Of a stretch of 64,000 nucleotides of DNA, positions 32,920 through 43,586 are shown one piece after another. The notes beneath the pieces were generated by a model. That model did not search any database. It worked only from the letters and a program-made list of their open reading frames with translations, and was not told the origin of the DNA. Numbering within the stretch: position 1 is the first letter of the stretch; the number at the start of each line of letters is the position of its first letter. Origin of the DNA: Pleurodeles waltl. Its lineage: Eukaryota; Chordata; Amphibia; Caudata; Salamandridae. The position numbers and the translations under genes were made by a program. Location of the stretch: contig NC_090437.1 in assembly GCF_031143425.1 (NCBI RefSeq), positions 847,553,978 through 847,617,977 of the forward strand, read 5' to 3'.

Positions 32920-32982
32920 TATGTGCTGGTGGGGGCATGTGTTGGGCATGCGCATATTATACTTGTGTTTCTATAATCAGCT
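32127..32982. other. No gene; microsatellite near the right end
   Basis: Unrecognised AT-rich DNA. A stretch at 32410-32445 ends in 'aaatcaggccc', like the MITE end at 63570-63583, so a decayed relative may be present around 32230-32440. Confidence 0.4.
32866..32916 (+). repeat. (GT)n-(AT)n microsatellite
   Basis: A compound dinucleotide run: GT repeats pass into about 16 AT repeats. Confidence 0.9.
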
Positions 32983-34602
32983 CAGGGCTTGAAAAATCCA
33001 CTTGCATTGGCGAGTCTTATTTGATCAGGTTGAGCTATTTTTAATACTTATTCATCCCCGCTGGCGAGTCGACATTGAACAGGTGTTCTGTTCCGTTGAA
33101 AAGTGGAGGGGCAATAAAAGATGCCTTTAAATCTTTTTCTTATGTCACATTTGCTCTGTTTTCAGACATAGGTCAAAAGTCAGTTTTTCTTACAACAAAT
33201 TTTCCTTCTGACTGCAGAGTTCCAGAACTTTGTAAGGTGACCTGTGTGAGCTGCTGCTTAAAACGTAAAATAAAAGGATATAGTATGTCAGGTTTTACCT
33301 AACCCACAAGATTTAAATGACTAAGGGGGTCATTCTGACCCTGGCGGTCATGGACCGCCAGGGTCACGAATGACGGAAGCACCGCCAACAGGCTGGCGGT
33401 GCTTCAATAGTCATTCTGACCGTGGCGGTACAGCTGCGGTCGCCCAGCCGGGGCCGGCGGTTCTCCGCCGGTTTTGCCCCGGCTGGGAGAATCCGCCAGG
33501 CAGCGCTGCCCTGGGGATTCTGACCCCCGTCCCGCCAGCCTGTTTCTGGCGGTTTTCACTGCCAGGAAGAGGCTGGCGGTAAGGGGTGTCCTGGGGCCCC
33601 TGGGGGCCCCTGCACTGCCGTTGCCACTGGCATGGGCAGTGCAGGGGCCCCCTAACAGGGCCCCATGAAGCTTTTCACTGTCTGCTTAGCAGACAGTGAA
33701 AAGCGCGACGGGTGCAACTGCACCCGTCGCACCGCCGCAACACCGCCGGCTCCATTCGGAGCCGGCTCCTGTGTTGCGGCCCTCATTCCCGCTGGGCCGG
33801 CGGGCGAAACTTGTTTAACGCCCGCCGGCCCAGCGGGAATGTTGGAATGGGGGCAGTGCTATTTTGGCCGCGTGGCGGCCAAATGGCGGTTCCCCCCTGG
33901 TGGGCGGCAACCGCCGCCCGCCAGAGTCGGAATCACCCCCTAAGTCAACTGTGCTAACATTTCAAAATATATTTCAGTAGTAGTGAAAGCCCTTTTTTTA
34001 TATTTCTGTGTGATGAAAAAATATTTCAATAGGATGAAAACAAATCAGAATACTTTGCATGTTGAGGTGCAAAGGAAATGTCTGAAACCCAATTTTCACA
34101 GATTAATACACTGTATAGTTTTTATCAGTAAAGCTGCAAGTTGGTGGAGAGGTTTTTGGAAATTATTTGGAAAGTTACGGTGTGTAGATGATAATATGTT
34201 AGCACATCATGGTTTAGTAATATATTCATTAAAATTGAGTGTTTACACAAACTGAGAAACACTCCTGTCCTGATGGCAATGTTGTTAGTAAACTAAAAAA
34301 AAGTCCTAGGTAATATGGGATAGATCTCATGGGGATGTGGGCTACATTCTTGTGATGCATGCAGCAAACTTTAGTCTACTTAATCAAACAAAAGAGGTCT
34401 TTTGTACTGCAGAAATGCTGAGCTCAAATATTTGAAGTTGCAATCCTATGTGAGCAATAAGAAAAAGGAAACTCCGTAAACTATTTGCCTAGGATCACAC
34501 AATTTGACCCATTTACAGGTCAAGTACTTTAGTTAGGTCGAGTAGATTATTTAAGTTACTCGGTGTACAGGTTTAGTAAAATGTTTGATTTTTCGAACCC
34601 TG
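32983..34602. mobile_element. hAT-like element carrying a nested MITE
   Basis: Starts CAGGGCTTGAAAAATCC and ends TGATTTTTCGAACCCTG; the reverse complement of the end (CAGGGTTCGAAAAATCA) pairs with the start. The 8 bp flanks (aatcagct / atacagca) agree at 5 of 8, weak support for a decayed duplication. The body is about 1 kb once the 616 bp Harbinger MITE at 33325-33940 is removed. No transposase motifs were recognised in the small ORFs. Confidence 0.65.
33325..33940. mobile_element. 616 bp GC-rich Harbinger MITE with serial hairpins
   Basis: Starts GGGGGTCATTCTGACC and ends GGTC..-type complement (gagtcggaatcaccccc), flanked by TAA at 33322-33324 and 33941-33943, the preferred Harbinger target. 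GC-rich island in AT-rich DNA. The interior is a series of inverted repeats, for example 12 bp arms gcgacgggtgca/tgcacccgtcgc at 33706-33731 and perfect 22 bp arms at 33784-33805 and 33820-33841. The ORFs across it are by-products. Same family as 48441-49070, inserted in the opposite orientation. Confidence 0.85.
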
Positions 34603-35149
34603 ATACAGCATAGGGCAAAGGGTCTGCCTACTTCAGCCATTAGTTCTCTTGCATTGTGAGTGACCACTTTTTTGCCTGAGCACTGGTTCATCTTACTACC
34701 AAGGCTGGTGTGCAGATCTTTTTTTCCTTTCAGTTTTTTATGCTTTTCAGCTCTTCTCGGGTGTGCAGGATGTCTGTTGCTGAAAAGATCTATTTTAAGT
34801 GTACATTGGGCTTAAAGCCCACCCATTGCTAAACATTGGTTAGCTCTATTGTCAGTCATTTGTTTGCTTTTTATTCATCAGCTTGTGTGGACTCTACTAT
34901 TTGTGTGTGTCTCTCGCCTAGGTCATAGATACATACCATGTGTCCTTCGACTGCTCACTGTTGACGCACTACTTTCTTATTTTTGGTTACACTTCATCAG
35001 GAGGCATATAATCCTTGCTACCTCTCCAGTGTAGTGCTATACTGTGTATGCTCAATTTTTTACTCTTTCAAAGCTAGTACAAGAAGCCTGGAAGTGGCCA
35101 ATACAGAGGAAAATAGAGATAATATCAGTTCCATCTACCAGGCAAGGGC
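34603..35149. other. No recognised feature
   Basis: AT-rich spacer; no coding motif or terminal repeat seen. Confidence 0.4.
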
Positions 35150-35720
35150 AATGTGAAAGTGAACAGGCAGAGCAGACAAACATCATTCTCTCAGAAAGGG
35201 GAACGAAATCAAAGAGTATTTAAAAACATTTTCAGGAGGTGGGGAACCCCAAAAATAGATCTATTTGCAACCCAGGGGAAGGCAAAATGCCAAACTTTTG
35301 CTTCGAGACAATCATACCATCAAGCCCTATGGAATCCCCTGTCGATAGACTGGTCAGGGATATTTGCATATGCTTTTCTGCCGATACCACTGTTACACAG
35401 GGTGATCAAGAAATGCAGGAGAAGCAAGATGACTCTAACACTAATTGCCCCTCAGTAGGCAAGGCAAACTTGGTGTACAGAGCTGATGGAAATGGCATAA
35501 GGGAACATTCTAAAACTACCAATATAACAAGACCTGTTGTCAATGGAAGAAGGAAGTGTGTTACATCCAGAACCAGAGCCTTTAAGCCTGGCAGACTGGC
35601 TCCTGAAGACTTAGAATTTGGCTCCTGAAGACTTGGAATTTGGTCATCTAAAAATACCAGAGAATATAGTGGCTGTTCTTAGAGACACATGAAAGTGCCA
35701 CATTGCTAAGAGGAATCAAT
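35150..35720 (+). pseudogene. DIRS pol fragment (RNase H region)
   Basis: One frame reads WGTPKIDLFATQGKAKCQTF, WNPLSIDWSG and FAYAFLPIPLLHRVIKKCRR, which follows the DIRS pattern 'WG-P-IDLFA-x-x-N-x-K-x-x-x-F ... DW ... AF-P-IPLI-RV-xK-x-R' at the RNase H/recombinase junction. A stop at 35456 and frameshifts follow, with SLADWLLKT in another frame matching the post-junction 'L-A-x-W'. A direct duplication of about 20 bp (gactta/gaattt-ggctcctgaa) occurs at 35607-35645. Opposite strand to the DIRS remnant at 5.9-8.8 kb. Confidence 0.8.
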
Positions 35721-35874
35721 GCTCCTTATACTGTATTAAAAAAGGTTTATTAAAGAAAAAAAACTAAGGACACAACAGTGTTAAAATATTTAACACACCT
35801 ACAGAGCCACAGATAACTATATTGTCTTCTGAAAACTACTTAAGAGTTGGCCCTTTCCTTCATAACCACCATAT
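35721..35874. other. AT-rich spacer
   Basis: Nothing recognised. Confidence 0.4.
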
Positions 35875-35934
35875 TTAACTGCTTGAGTGCCTTGGATGAG
35901 GTGATCTTGTCCAAGGCACCTGCACCCAGGAACT

Positions 35935-36261
35935 GGGGGGAGCGCTAGCGCTCCCCCCATGGGCTCCCCACTCACCCACCCCCGGTCGTGGATGGAAGGG
36001 TAAGCCCTTCACCTTCCACCTACGAACCCCCCACCCCCGTGACGTCAGCGCGCATCGCGCGATGACAATCACAGAGGGCCTCCTCCATCGCGCTGGAAGC
36101 TCAGCTTCCAGCGTGATCGAAAGAGAAATGCAAAGCATTTCTCTTTCGATCACGTGGAGGAGGCCAGAGAGGCTTCAAAGGGAAGGAAAGGAATTTCCTT
36201 CCCTTTGAAGTCTCTCTGAGCGTTTCAAAAGCCGGATTGCAAGCAATCCGGCTTTTGAAAC
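35935..36261. repeat. Chain of perfect hairpins
   Basis: 35935-35958 is a perfect 24 bp palindrome with agcgct at its centre. 36091-36113 has 11 bp arms around one base. 36113-36131 and 36135-36153 are perfect 19 bp arms around AAA. 36173-36189 and 36194-36210 are perfect 17 bp arms around four bases. 36222-36240 and 36243-36261 are perfect 19 bp arms around AA. An outer pair, ggcctcctcca (36078-36088) and tggaggaggcc (36155-36165), encloses two of them. Confidence 0.9.
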
Positions 36262-36299
36262 ACCCACTAGACACCAGGGATTTTTATTTATTTTTTTAA

Positions 36300-37015
36300 T
36301 TGGCATAAGGAAGCGACCCCTTGGGCAAGGGTCGCTCCTAGGGGGGGGCATGTTTTTTGGAAGGCCTTTTCTGCACCCCCTGCTGAGGGCAGAAACTTCT
36401 AGGCACCAGGGATCTTTTTTTTTTTTTTTTGTGTGTTTGTTTTCTTTTTTTACAGGTTGGGAGCGACCCCTTAGGCAAGGGTCACTCTCCTAGGGGGCAA
36501 ATTATATTTAGGCCATTTCTGCCCCCCCTTGGGGGCAGATTGGCGTATTTTTATGAGGCCAATCTGCCCCCAAGGGGGACAGAAACCACTAGACACCAGG
36601 GATTTTTTTTATTACGTGAATTTCATGCAAGGGGAGCGACACCTTAGGCAAGGGTCACTCCCGTGGGGGGCAAATTTATTTTAAGCCACTTCTGCCCCCG
36701 GGGGGGGCAGAAACCTCTAGACGCCAGGGCAAATTTTATTTTTGTGTTTTTTTTTCAGAGATGGGGAGCGACCCATTAGGAAAGGGTCGCTCCCCTGGGG
36801 GCAAATTGTATTTAGGCCATTTCTGCCCCCCTTGGGGGCAGATCGGCCGATTTTAGGTCAATCTGCCCCCAAGGGGGAAGAAACCATTAGGCACTGGGGA
36901 TTTTTGTTTTTGCACCAATGTCACGCAAGGGGAGCGATCCCGTAAGCAAGGGTCGCTCCCCGGGGGGCTGGGGGGCATATTTATTTTAGGCCATTTCTGT
37001 CCCCCCTGGGGCCAG
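36300..37015 (+). repeat. Tandem GC hairpin modules
   Basis: A module 'gggagcgaccccttaggcaa-gggtcgctcc', followed by 'ggccatttctgcccccc-ttgggggcaga' and 'gacaccagggattttt', recurs with starts near 36311, 36460, 36633, 36764 and 36931. Spacing is irregular (about 130 to 175 bp). Each module contains at least two self-complementary stretches. Poly(T) tracts of 9 to 20 bases separate some modules. Confidence 0.85.
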
Positions 37016-37560
37016 CTGAGCTAGAGGCCAAAATCCACAGGTAGGCACTTTGTAAAAAACACCTCTGTTTTCTGTGAAAAAATGTGATGTGTCCACGTTG
37101 TGTTTTGGGCCATTTCATTTTGTGGGCGCTAGGCCTACCCACACAAGTGATGTATCATTTTTATCAGGAGACTTGGGGGAACGCTGGGTGGAAGGAAATT
37201 TGTGGCTCCTCTCAGATTCCAGAACTTTCTGTCACCGAAATGTGAGGAAAATGTATTTTTTTAGCCAAATTTTGAGGTTTGCAAAGGATTCTGGGTAACA
37301 GAACCTGGTCAGAGCCCCACAAGTCACCCCATCTTGGATTCCCCTAGGTCTCTAGTATTCAGAAATGCACAGGTTTGGTAGGTTTCCCTAGGTGCCGGCT
37401 GAGCTAGAGGCCAAAATCTACAGGTAGGCACTTTGCAAAAAACACCTTTGTTTTCTGTCAAAAATTGTGATGTGTCCACGTTGTGTTTTGGGGCATTTCC
37501 TGTCGCGGGCGCTAGGCCTACCCGCACAAGTGAGGTATCATTTTTATCGGGAGACTTGGA
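37015..37560 (+). repeat. About 380 bp direct repeat, 1.5 copies
   Basis: The phrase gctgagctagaggccaaaat starts at about 37016 and again at 37398. Each is followed by caggtaggcacttt, aaaacacct, tgtgatgtgtccacgttgtg and cgctaggcctaccc. Minus-strand relatives occur at 49330-49960. Confidence 0.85.
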
Positions 37561-38579
37561 GGAACATAGAATAGCAAAACAAGTGTTATTGCCCCTTGTC
37601 TTTCTCTACATTTTTTCCTTCCAAATATAAGAGAGTGTGTAAAAAAGGCGTCTATTTGAGAAATGCCCTGTAATTCACATGCTAGTATGGGCACCCTGGA
37701 ATTCAGAGATGTGCAAATAACCACTGCACCTCAACACCTTATCTTGTGCCCACTTGGGAAATACAAAGGTTTTCTTGATAGTTATTTTTCACTCTTTATA
37801 TTTCAGCAAATGAATTGCTGTATACCCGGTATAGAGTGAAAAGCCACTGCAGGGTGCAGCTCATTTATTGGCTCTGGGTACCTAGGGTTCTTGAAGAACC
37901 TACAAGCCCTATATATCCCCGCAACCAGAAGAGTACAGCAGAGGTAACGGTATATAGCTTTAAAAAATCTGAAATTGCTGCTTTTTTCAGCTCAATTTCA
38001 ATATTTTTTTTTCAGTTGTTATTTTCCGTAGGAAACCCTTGTAGGATCTACACAAATTTTGTCTACTTTTCAGAAATGTTTAGGTTTCTGGGATCCAGCA
38101 TTGGTTTCATGCCCATTTCTGTCAATGACTGGAAGGAGGCTGAAAGCACAAGAAATCGTAAAAATGAGGAATGTCCCAGTAAAATGCCAAATTTGTGTTG
38201 AATAATTGGGTTTTCTGATTCAAGTCTGCCTGTTCCTGAAAGCTGGGAAGCTGGTGATTTTAGCACCGCAAACCCTTTGTTGATGCCATTGTCAGGGTAA
38301 AAAACACAAGCCTTCTTCTGCAGCCCCTATTTCCCATTTTTTTGAAAAAAAAACGAAGTTTTAACTGTATTTTGGCTAATTTCTTGGCCTCCTTCAGGGG
38401 AACCCAAAAAGTCTGGGTACCTCTTGAATCCCTAGGATGTTGGAAAAAAAAGGATGCAAATTTGGCTTGGCTAGCTTATGTGGACAAAAAGTTATGAGGG
38501 CCTAAGCGCGAACTGCCCCAAATAGCGAAAAAAAGGCCTGGCACAGGAGGGGGAAAAGGCCTAGCAGCGAAGGGATTAA

Positions 38580-38827
38580 ACAGCTATGGGCTCCATATGC
38601 CTATGTTGATAAATATTTTTATCTGATTATGTGTATATTCTAGTTTTATATAGTTCTTTAGAAAATATGTATCGCTACTATGTCATAACAATAAACTGCA
38701 CACATACTCTTTAAACCTGTTTAACTAATGTATATTTACTCATGGGTTAAATATGTACATGTATGTACATGTGTGCATATGTGTGTATTCATGTGTGTGT
38801 GTATATTTGTGTGTGTGTGTGTGTGTG

Positions 38828-38868
<41 letters not shown>

Positions 38869-38999
38869 TTGTCATTCTATACTTAACATGTTCATAGGTG
38901 ATTGCATAGCACCCAGATAAGTTGTTATATTAGATACTTATGAATCGCTGCTCTCATTTTATGTCACACTTTGTCTACCCATCACCATATGTCATGTCT
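38580..38999. other. No gene; contains a microsatellite
   Basis: AT-rich, with (GT)n and (AT)n runs at 38750-38868; nothing else recognised. Confidence 0.5.
38750..38868 (+). repeat. (GT)n and (AT)n microsatellite
   Basis: Interrupted GT/GTAT repeats pass into about 18 AT repeats. Confidence 0.9.
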
Positions 39000-39535
39000 C
39001 TATCAATGTCCATTCCCACTCTGACTCATCCCAAATCCATTCTACTACTTCCATCTCCTAAATAACCCTGCCTAAGCTATTCCCTCCTCTTCCACATCTA
39101 ACTCACCCAAACCTCACTTTATTACCAATGATCTCACAAACAACCCTACTAATGTATCCCTCATTTATCTCAACCTGCTACTATGATCTCCCTAACCCTT
39201 TCTACAGACTCTGTAGACTCTTCCCTCCTCCATCACCCCCTTTACTCATCCTAAACCTAAATCCTATTACAATAAACTCCCATTTAACACTTCTGGATTC
39301 TTCCCTCCTCCACCCCTCCATTACTCCAGTCAATCCAACTAACAAACTCACATATCTGCGGCTCAACTTAACTCATAATAATACTAAAACTGTACTCATA
39401 TTTCCCTATACTAATCCACCACTAATTCCTTTTGGGCTCCGGAGTAGCGTGCTACTCGCCGAAAAGCGATTTGATGCCTCATCAGGGGTAGTAAGCACTA
39501 TATAAATACTATTACAATACAATAAAATGTCTCCC
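39000..39535 (+). repeat. SINE- or LINE-tail-like repeat
   Basis: A long C/T/A-rich, G-poor stretch ends in a GC-richer block (gggctccggagtagcgtgct, gccgaaaagcgatttgatgc) and the phrase 'agcactatataaatactatta' with a short (TACAA)n-like tail. The '-gcgctatataaat-' ending plus simple tail is typical of L2-type 3' ends and the SINEs that borrow them. The body is not identified, and the 125-codon ORF across it (39128-39505) is compositional. Confidence 0.45.
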
Positions 39536-40129
39536 AACTTATGATAGCCATGGAGATACCACTCCCTTGTAAACCTATGACCCTAAACATAGCAGGAAAG
39601 CCTTGTATGGCATCAATATTGGTTTAACCTCGCCTCTTTTTTTTTTTTTTTTACAGAACTCAGCACATCTCCATTGATTATGTTAATTGCTTTGTTGTCT
39701 TCAAGGTCTGTGCATTTCATTTCCGGTGATTAGAGAACCAGACGCAAAGATAATCAGAGTTGGGTGTCTACATAATCATTTGACCATCTATAAGCAAAAT
39801 ATGATACACAGCTAAACATTTATCGATATTAATTTAGAGCAAATGCATCAATTAATGTATGTGAGGCTCTAGGAGTTCCTATCTGGAGCATTTCATCAAC
39901 TGTATAGACTTGAAGATACATACTTCTCAGGTCATTGTGTGAAAAGTTTGCTTTTACTTCTAGCAATTCATCTCCGGCGCGTTAATAGACAGACTGTAGA
40001 GGACCAACACAAAAGCAATTGCTTGCCTTAGCTTGCAAATAGAGCTAAGGATGCCAGAGAGTGCACCCCAGGCAAATAAAACTTAATTTAACAAGAAAGC
40101 TAAGGTAGGGATTACCAAGTCCTAGATCA
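39536..40129. other. No recognised feature
   Basis: AT-rich DNA without motifs that I recognise. Confidence 0.4.
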
Positions 40130-40830
40130 TTTAGTGCCACATGTACGTATGTTAGAAACTGTGGTTTCCTAATTGTGATTCGAATGCAAATGCAAATGCA
40201 ATTAGGATGTATGAAACTCCATTGAGGTTCTTTTGTGATTCCTAGTGGGTCGAAAATAGACCTTCCTCATGACTCTTACCAAGGTAGGTCGCAATTTGTG
40301 ACCCGTTGGGAATCGCAAAAACCACAGGGATGGTGGCCTGCTGTGGTGAGCAGACCGCTATGTATGTGATTGCTTTTAAATAATGCAATCTCTTTTTTAT
40401 TCACAGTCCATTTCCCTTAAATGAAAATGGGTTGCATTTAAAAAAGAAAAAAATGAAACATTTAAGTTTCGGGACTACTGCCTGCTCCTAAAAAATATTT
40501 TTAAAACCACTCTCAGAGGGGAAAGGGTCCCTTTGGGACTCTTTCCTATTTGCGAATGGGTTACCACCAACTTTTCAATGGCGCTAAATTGTGAATGTTT
40601 TGTGACCGAATTTCAGTCACAAAGCATTTGAATATACCTTTCCAAATTGGTATTAGGAAGGGACACCAGAACCCACCCCTTCATAATACTGAATCGCAAC
40701 GCCAAGTTGCAGAATCGCAATTTGGGCTTTGTACATCACAAATTGAATTTTTCCAGTTGCAAACAGGACGAGTCTATGATTCCGCCCTGTGCGACTGGAA
40801 AAAAAGCTTCATACGTTTTTTACATATGGA
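40130..40830. repeat. Degraded MITE-like repeat
   Basis: Contains repeated words of the 'gaatcgcaa', 'tcgcaatttg' and 'gtgacc' type on both halves, as in the MITE at 9904-10183, with rough mirror symmetry around 40450. Clean terminal repeats or target duplications were not found. Confidence 0.35.
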
Positions 40831-40929
40831 TCTACCTACTCTGAAACTACAGAAGCTTGCAAGCCAGGATACCAATATTCTTTCTCTAAAAGTATATCAT
40901 TGCTCTCAATACATTTTTTTAAAATTATT

Positions 40930-41175
40930 TATGTCAAGGAAATCACTGTTATGTCAATGAGGGAGATCAGAGCAAAATGTCTTGGTCTGTTCCTGTTTCC
41001 ATTCTTAAAGTGGTGACTAGTGATACCCTGTGCCATATTTCTGGGACTGTCCATGATGAAAGCATAGCTCTGAATTCATGGAGCCCAGTGAAACTCATAA
41101 TTGTGAAATGTAGGCCTCCTAGCACAGCATCTGGGCCAATCGCTTTCTTGCCTGACAACACCTTTATAGTTAAAG
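40930..41175 (-). pseudogene. LINE reverse transcriptase fragment
   Basis: The minus-strand frame reads LSGKKAIGPDAVLGGLHFTI, matching the 'GK-AxGPDGxxxEL' motif at the start of many LINE reverse transcriptases, then WTVPEIWHRVSLVT ('G-xIPxxWxxS-IV'). After a frame change it reads ISLIDITV, corresponding to 'YRPISL-DI'. Short, frameshifted, with neither the palm nor the endonuclease. Confidence 0.55.
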
Positions 41176-42945
41176 CCTTACAGGCACAAATAATTCTATT
41201 AGCTGAATCTTATAATGGTGCCTTTAGATATAAATAGTATTAGGTAGGAACAAAGTCAACATTAACTCAGCTAACTTGGAAAAAGAGTCATGCAATTGGA
41301 TAAAGTGGGCAAAGGTGTTTGATGGGTGTGTATACATCTGCATTTGGTCTATGGATGTTTGGCACTGAAGACTATTAAGGATCAGCTTCCAGATTATCTA
41401 GAGTTATGGTATGCAGCTTTGGCCAAAGATATGCAAGCTTGCTTTCTGTCCTCACCAACCTTTTTGATTTTTGTCAAATACACTAGTTTTTCACTGTGGC
41501 CAGTCATTTTGTTTAGGCTTGCTTACAAGTAATATCGCACCAGTCATTTACTTTCCTGAAATGTCCCTTCTCTCAGTAGAAGATTGCATGTTCAGCTTCC
41601 CCTTAAAAAGAAAGTGTGTGGAAAATTCTCAATAGCAGAATCAGAGCAAACGTATATTTTGAAGTTCTCATTTCATGGGTACCTTCGCTCATTATAGCAA
41701 AACACAATGCCAAATTAAACTTAACACTTCCAGCACACAGATGTATATCTTGTTGTAAAACAACCATTGTATTAAGATTTACCAAAACAAAGACATTTAG
41801 GCCTCATTCCCCATGTTATGCCCAATTAAAAACATATGAAATCTGGAATAGGAGATATTTACCAAATTTGGTAAATACCTCACCCTGTGTTAATGGTATT
41901 TACCAATTGTGATAACCACCCCATACAATTCCACCCGACATGTAATGAAGGTCTCAAGAATCAAAAATGTAAGGACTGTGACTTCTGTTAGTCCATACAT
42001 CTACAACTTGCAACTATTGTCATATTGATAAACAGCCAGTTAATAAATGACACACTGACTTTGCTACTAAAAATGCAGAGGAGCCTCTGTGTTTCACATG
42101 ACCATTACTTATCCACAAGATAAATTTGATGTTTACACCTAAGTCCCTGTTTAGCAACATGGTTGGTCGGCAAGCTGATTTCAGGAAAGTCAGAGTAATT
42201 GAAAGAAGTTCCTCCTGAACTGTGACCTGCATGCAGGTGCTGCCGCAGTTGGTTTTTGGAGCATCCCAGCACTGCGGGACATTTGCCTTTTAGCAAGCCT
42301 TCCCTAGTGCCATTTTTCATTTATCCCTGCACGTGTCAGGTTTTCTGATCACGTAAGGGATTCTGGAGTGACTTCCAGCATGCTGGCTTTTGGTTTATGT
42401 AGCATGGGGGAAGATCTTTGTATTTAAGACATTGGGCATATATGTACAATCTTAATAACATCTATATAAATTTTATTCATAATTTTCTATTTTGAATTAA
42501 TTATTAGGTCATGTGTTCTTTCCTCTTCTTCCCAACCCAAGATGGCTGAATCAATTTTTTTTTTTTTTAGAATAGGACACTTCCAGTTTTTTCCCTATAA
42601 AAGCAATTCCATTGTTTGATCTAGTTGCATCACAATTGTTCCTAAATCATTGCTTGCTCACTGGACTCTTTGAACTCTGCGTCACTTCAGTTACGTTCAT
42701 TATTTCTGTGCTCATCTTCCTGTTGCATGCTGGAAGGTTTTTCTGGTCCACAGTCTTTCTTCTTCCTGCTGTGGTATTTTCTGGATCTGGTTCTATGTCC
42801 TGTTTCAATCAGATTTCCACTACTGCCTCTGGAAGTAAATAGCCTTATCTCCAAGAGAAGAAGAGTCTGACATGTCACCCAGAAGACCAGCTCTTGACAG
42901 GTTGAGAGGCTCTCATACTTCCAACTTGACCAGGCTCTTCAAACC
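41176..42945. other. No gene recognised
   Basis: AT-rich. A few ORFs under 100 codons lack motifs. 42600-42945 may be the leader of the Ty3/gypsy element that follows, because its gag-like frame starts just downstream. Confidence 0.4.
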
Positions 42946-42969
42946 CCCTTGGTATAAGTACTATTGGCA

Positions 42970-43586
42970 GCAGTAAATAAACTCATGCTACAAGTTCAGG
43001 ATCTGACCTTGGATAATGCTTCATCTTGCTAGTCATTAGCCATTTTGCAACAAGGCTCTCTGGATCCTAACCTGGCTGGTCTAGTGGAGATGAAATTAAA
43101 TGGGTATCTGGGGAAACTAAAAGTTTTTCATGACACCTGTTAGGCTCACTTCACAGTTAAATCCCACATTTATGCTCTTGACAGGCCCATAGTGGGGTTT
43201 ATAGTAAGTAACATCATTGAAAATACCATGGCCTGGGTGATGACCCTGGTTTCTGAAGCCAGTCTTCCTTTGGATAACTCTTCTGTCTTCCTTGCTGAAT
43301 TTAAGAAGGTATTTGTTCATCAAGATCACAAATTCTCATCTCAAGAAGAGATCTTGGAGCTTTCTCATAGTTCTACGGATCTCCACTGTTATATCTCTAA
43401 GTTCAGGGGATTGGCTGGAGAAATTGTTTAGATCGATTCAGCTCTCTTTACCCTTTTGTGAAAAGGTTTAAAATATGAAATAAATGATAAACTGGCAAGG
43501 GTGTCAGACCCCATAGCCTTCAGGATTTCATCCAATTAGCTCTTCAGATTGATAGCCCTCCTCAGGAATGGTGTTTGAATGTCTTA
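42970..43586 (+). pseudogene. Ty3/gypsy gag
   Basis: The best frame reads YALDRPIVGFIVSNIIENTM, AWVMTLVSEASLPLDNSSVF, LAEFKKVFVHQD, then LHCYISKFRGLAGEI. This matches the retrotransposon Gag pattern of vertebrate Ty3/gypsy elements: a lost-cysteine capsid with 'ALxW', then 'F-xxF-xxF-xxP' and 'YxxxFxxLA'. A stop at 43429-43431 ends the frame; similarity seems to continue for some 100 bases. No zinc knuckle remains. Confidence 0.75.

Larger units (their letters stand above)
35879..38575 (+). mobile_element. Long non-autonomous piggyBac-like element
   Basis: TTAA lies at both edges (35875-35878 and 38576-38579). The inner ends read CTGCTTGAGTGCC on the left and, reversed, TCCCTTCGCTGCT on the right. 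The intact end of the second copy reads CCCCTTGACCGCC after TTAA. This fits the piggyBac pattern TTAA-CCC-YTT-x-x-C-x-G-CC. No transposase frame is present in 2.7 kb. From left to right it holds a chain of perfect hairpins (35935-36261), a tandem set of GC hairpin modules (36300-37015), two direct copies of a roughly 380 bp unit (37015-37560), and an AT-rich tail. An inverted, truncated relative lies at 49271-51682. The family assignment rests on the ends only. Confidence 0.65.

Noticed and set aside
39128..39505. 125-codon plus-strand ORF
   Set aside because: G-poor, C/T/A-rich stretch at the body of a SINE-like repeat; no motifs and biased composition.
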